Program-made: the position numbers and the translations under genes
The notes under the pieces: generated by a model
What the model saw: only the letters and a program-made list of their open reading frames with translations
What the model was told of the DNA's origin: nothing
The model's database searches: none
In this document: piece by piece, positions 12,714 to 13,282 of the stretch
Layout: each line of letters begins with the position of its first letter
How positions within the stretch are numbered: the first letter of the stretch is position 1
DNA from: Lachnospiraceae bacterium
GTDB taxonomy: Bacteria; Bacillota_A; Clostridia; Lachnospirales; Lachnospiraceae
Assembly: GCA_016291475.1 (NCBI GenBank)
Contig: JAEEXJ010000091.1
Location: 1-13,282 of the forward strand
DNA length: 13,282 nt
Direction: 5' to 3'

Positions 12714-13282
12714 CTATTTATAATATTCAAATGAATGACCGTACAGTCTTACAGTGTCACCGTCTTTTATTCCGAGTGCCTCAAGCTGATCCAGCATACC
12801 GTTATCTTTAAGAAATCTCTGGAAGAAAGCAAATCCCTTTTCAGAATCGAGGTTGGTATAGCCGAGCATTTTTTCAATCCTGGGTCCTTCGATGACATAT
12901 TCATCTTCCTCATCATCAAAGTATACAGTATAAGGATCTTCGTTGTTCTTAAGACTGATCTCGGGATCGTATTCCTGCTCGAAAGTCTTTACTTCATCGG
13001 GCAAAGTCTTAAGAAGGTCGCGAGCCGCTCTCAAAAGCTCTTTGATACCGTCTCCCGTTGCTGCCGAAATGGTAAATACTTTGATTCCCTGAGGTTCAAA
13101 CTCATCCTTCAGAGCCTGTACATTGCTTTCGGCTTCTTCATATGATGTAAAGAGATCGGACTTATTGGCAGCAATGATCTGAGGCTTCTTTAAAAGCTCG
13201 GGATCGTATTTCTCAAGTTCAAGATTTATCTGCTTTACATCATCAAGGGGATTTCTGCCCTCGGTTCCTGCGGCATCAACAA
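12714..13282 (-). CDS. obgE: GTPase ObgE/CgtA, C-terminal part
   Basis: The last 189 codons of ObgE; the N-terminal glycine-rich domain and the P-loop lie beyond the right edge. The visible part begins VDAAGTEGRNPLDDVKQINLELEKY, a conserved stretch of the Obg G domain. It has the G4 guanine-specificity motif NKSD (in IIAANKSDLF) and G5-like SAAT. About 70 residues of the C-terminal OCT domain follow (YTVYFDDEEDEYVIEGPRIEKML...GYTNLDSEKGFAFFQRFLKDNGMLDQLEALGIKDGDTVRLYGHSFEYYK), a domain typical of Firmicutes Obg. ObgE is an essential GTPase for large-subunit assembly linked to ppGpp. It is upstream of and co-directional with yhbY. Confidence 0.95.
   Translation of the reverse strand, partial: VDAAGTEGRNPLDDVKQINLELEKYDPELLKKPQIIAANKSDLFTSYEEAESNVQALKDEFEPQGIKVFTISAATGDGIKELLRAARDLLKTLPDEVKTFEQEYDPEISLKNNEDPYTVYFDDEEDEYVIEGPRIEKMLGYTNLDSEKGFAFFQRFLKDNGMLDQLEALGIKDGDTVRLYGHSFEYYK

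Overview
The window looks like an ordinary chromosomal stretch from a low-to-moderate GC Gram-positive anaerobe, most likely a Lachnospiraceae member of the Clostridia (Butyrivibrio, Roseburia or Lachnospira type). I infer this from Firmicutes-type GGAGG ribosome binding sites, the obgE-yhbY-yqeK-rsfS block, a Gram-positive LexA with GAAC-N4-GTTC boxes, a YneA-like LysM protein near lexA, a DUF3048 protein and GAF-GGDEF domains with the [11 protein letters not shown] signature. It holds no rRNA, tRNA, CRISPR array or insertion sequence that I can see.

Left block (1-4389, minus strand). From an extended -10 promoter the order is: an AI-2E-type permease; a single 505-residue protein joining a D-aminoacyl-tRNA deacylase (Dtd) to GAF and GGDEF domains; a shikimate-kinase-like P-loop kinase; an AT-rich three-helix membrane protein of unknown function; and the start of a PLP-dependent aminotransferase that runs off the window. 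The permease stop and the Dtd-fusion start share a base (TAATG), so those two are probably translationally coupled. The Dtd-GAF-GGDEF protein is the most unusual item here: a tRNA proofreading enzyme joined to a diguanylate cyclase.

Middle block (4390-7960). A XerC/D-type tyrosine recombinase lies divergent to the permease, with a possible leaderless transcript. An SOS module follows. A membrane-anchored LysM protein resembling the cell-division inhibitor YneA has a perfect-consensus promoter with one LexA-box-like site inside the -35/-10 spacer and another at the start of transcription. Divergent from it is a secreted DUF3048 protein with its own terminator. Then comes lexA, with an extended -10 promoter flanked by two good LexA boxes.

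Right-middle block (7953-10633, minus strand). A tightly packed operon of a TetR repressor and two different alpha/beta-hydrolases reads toward lexA and overlaps its 3' end. Its TTGACA-17-TAAAAT promoter is overlaid by two tandem 13-bp palindromes, almost certainly the TetR operator.

Right block (10684-13282, minus strand). The conserved ribosome-assembly operon obgE (partial), yhbY, yqeK, rsfS, followed by a HAD-family phosphatase and a strong terminator. The usual nadD gene between yhbY and yqeK is missing.
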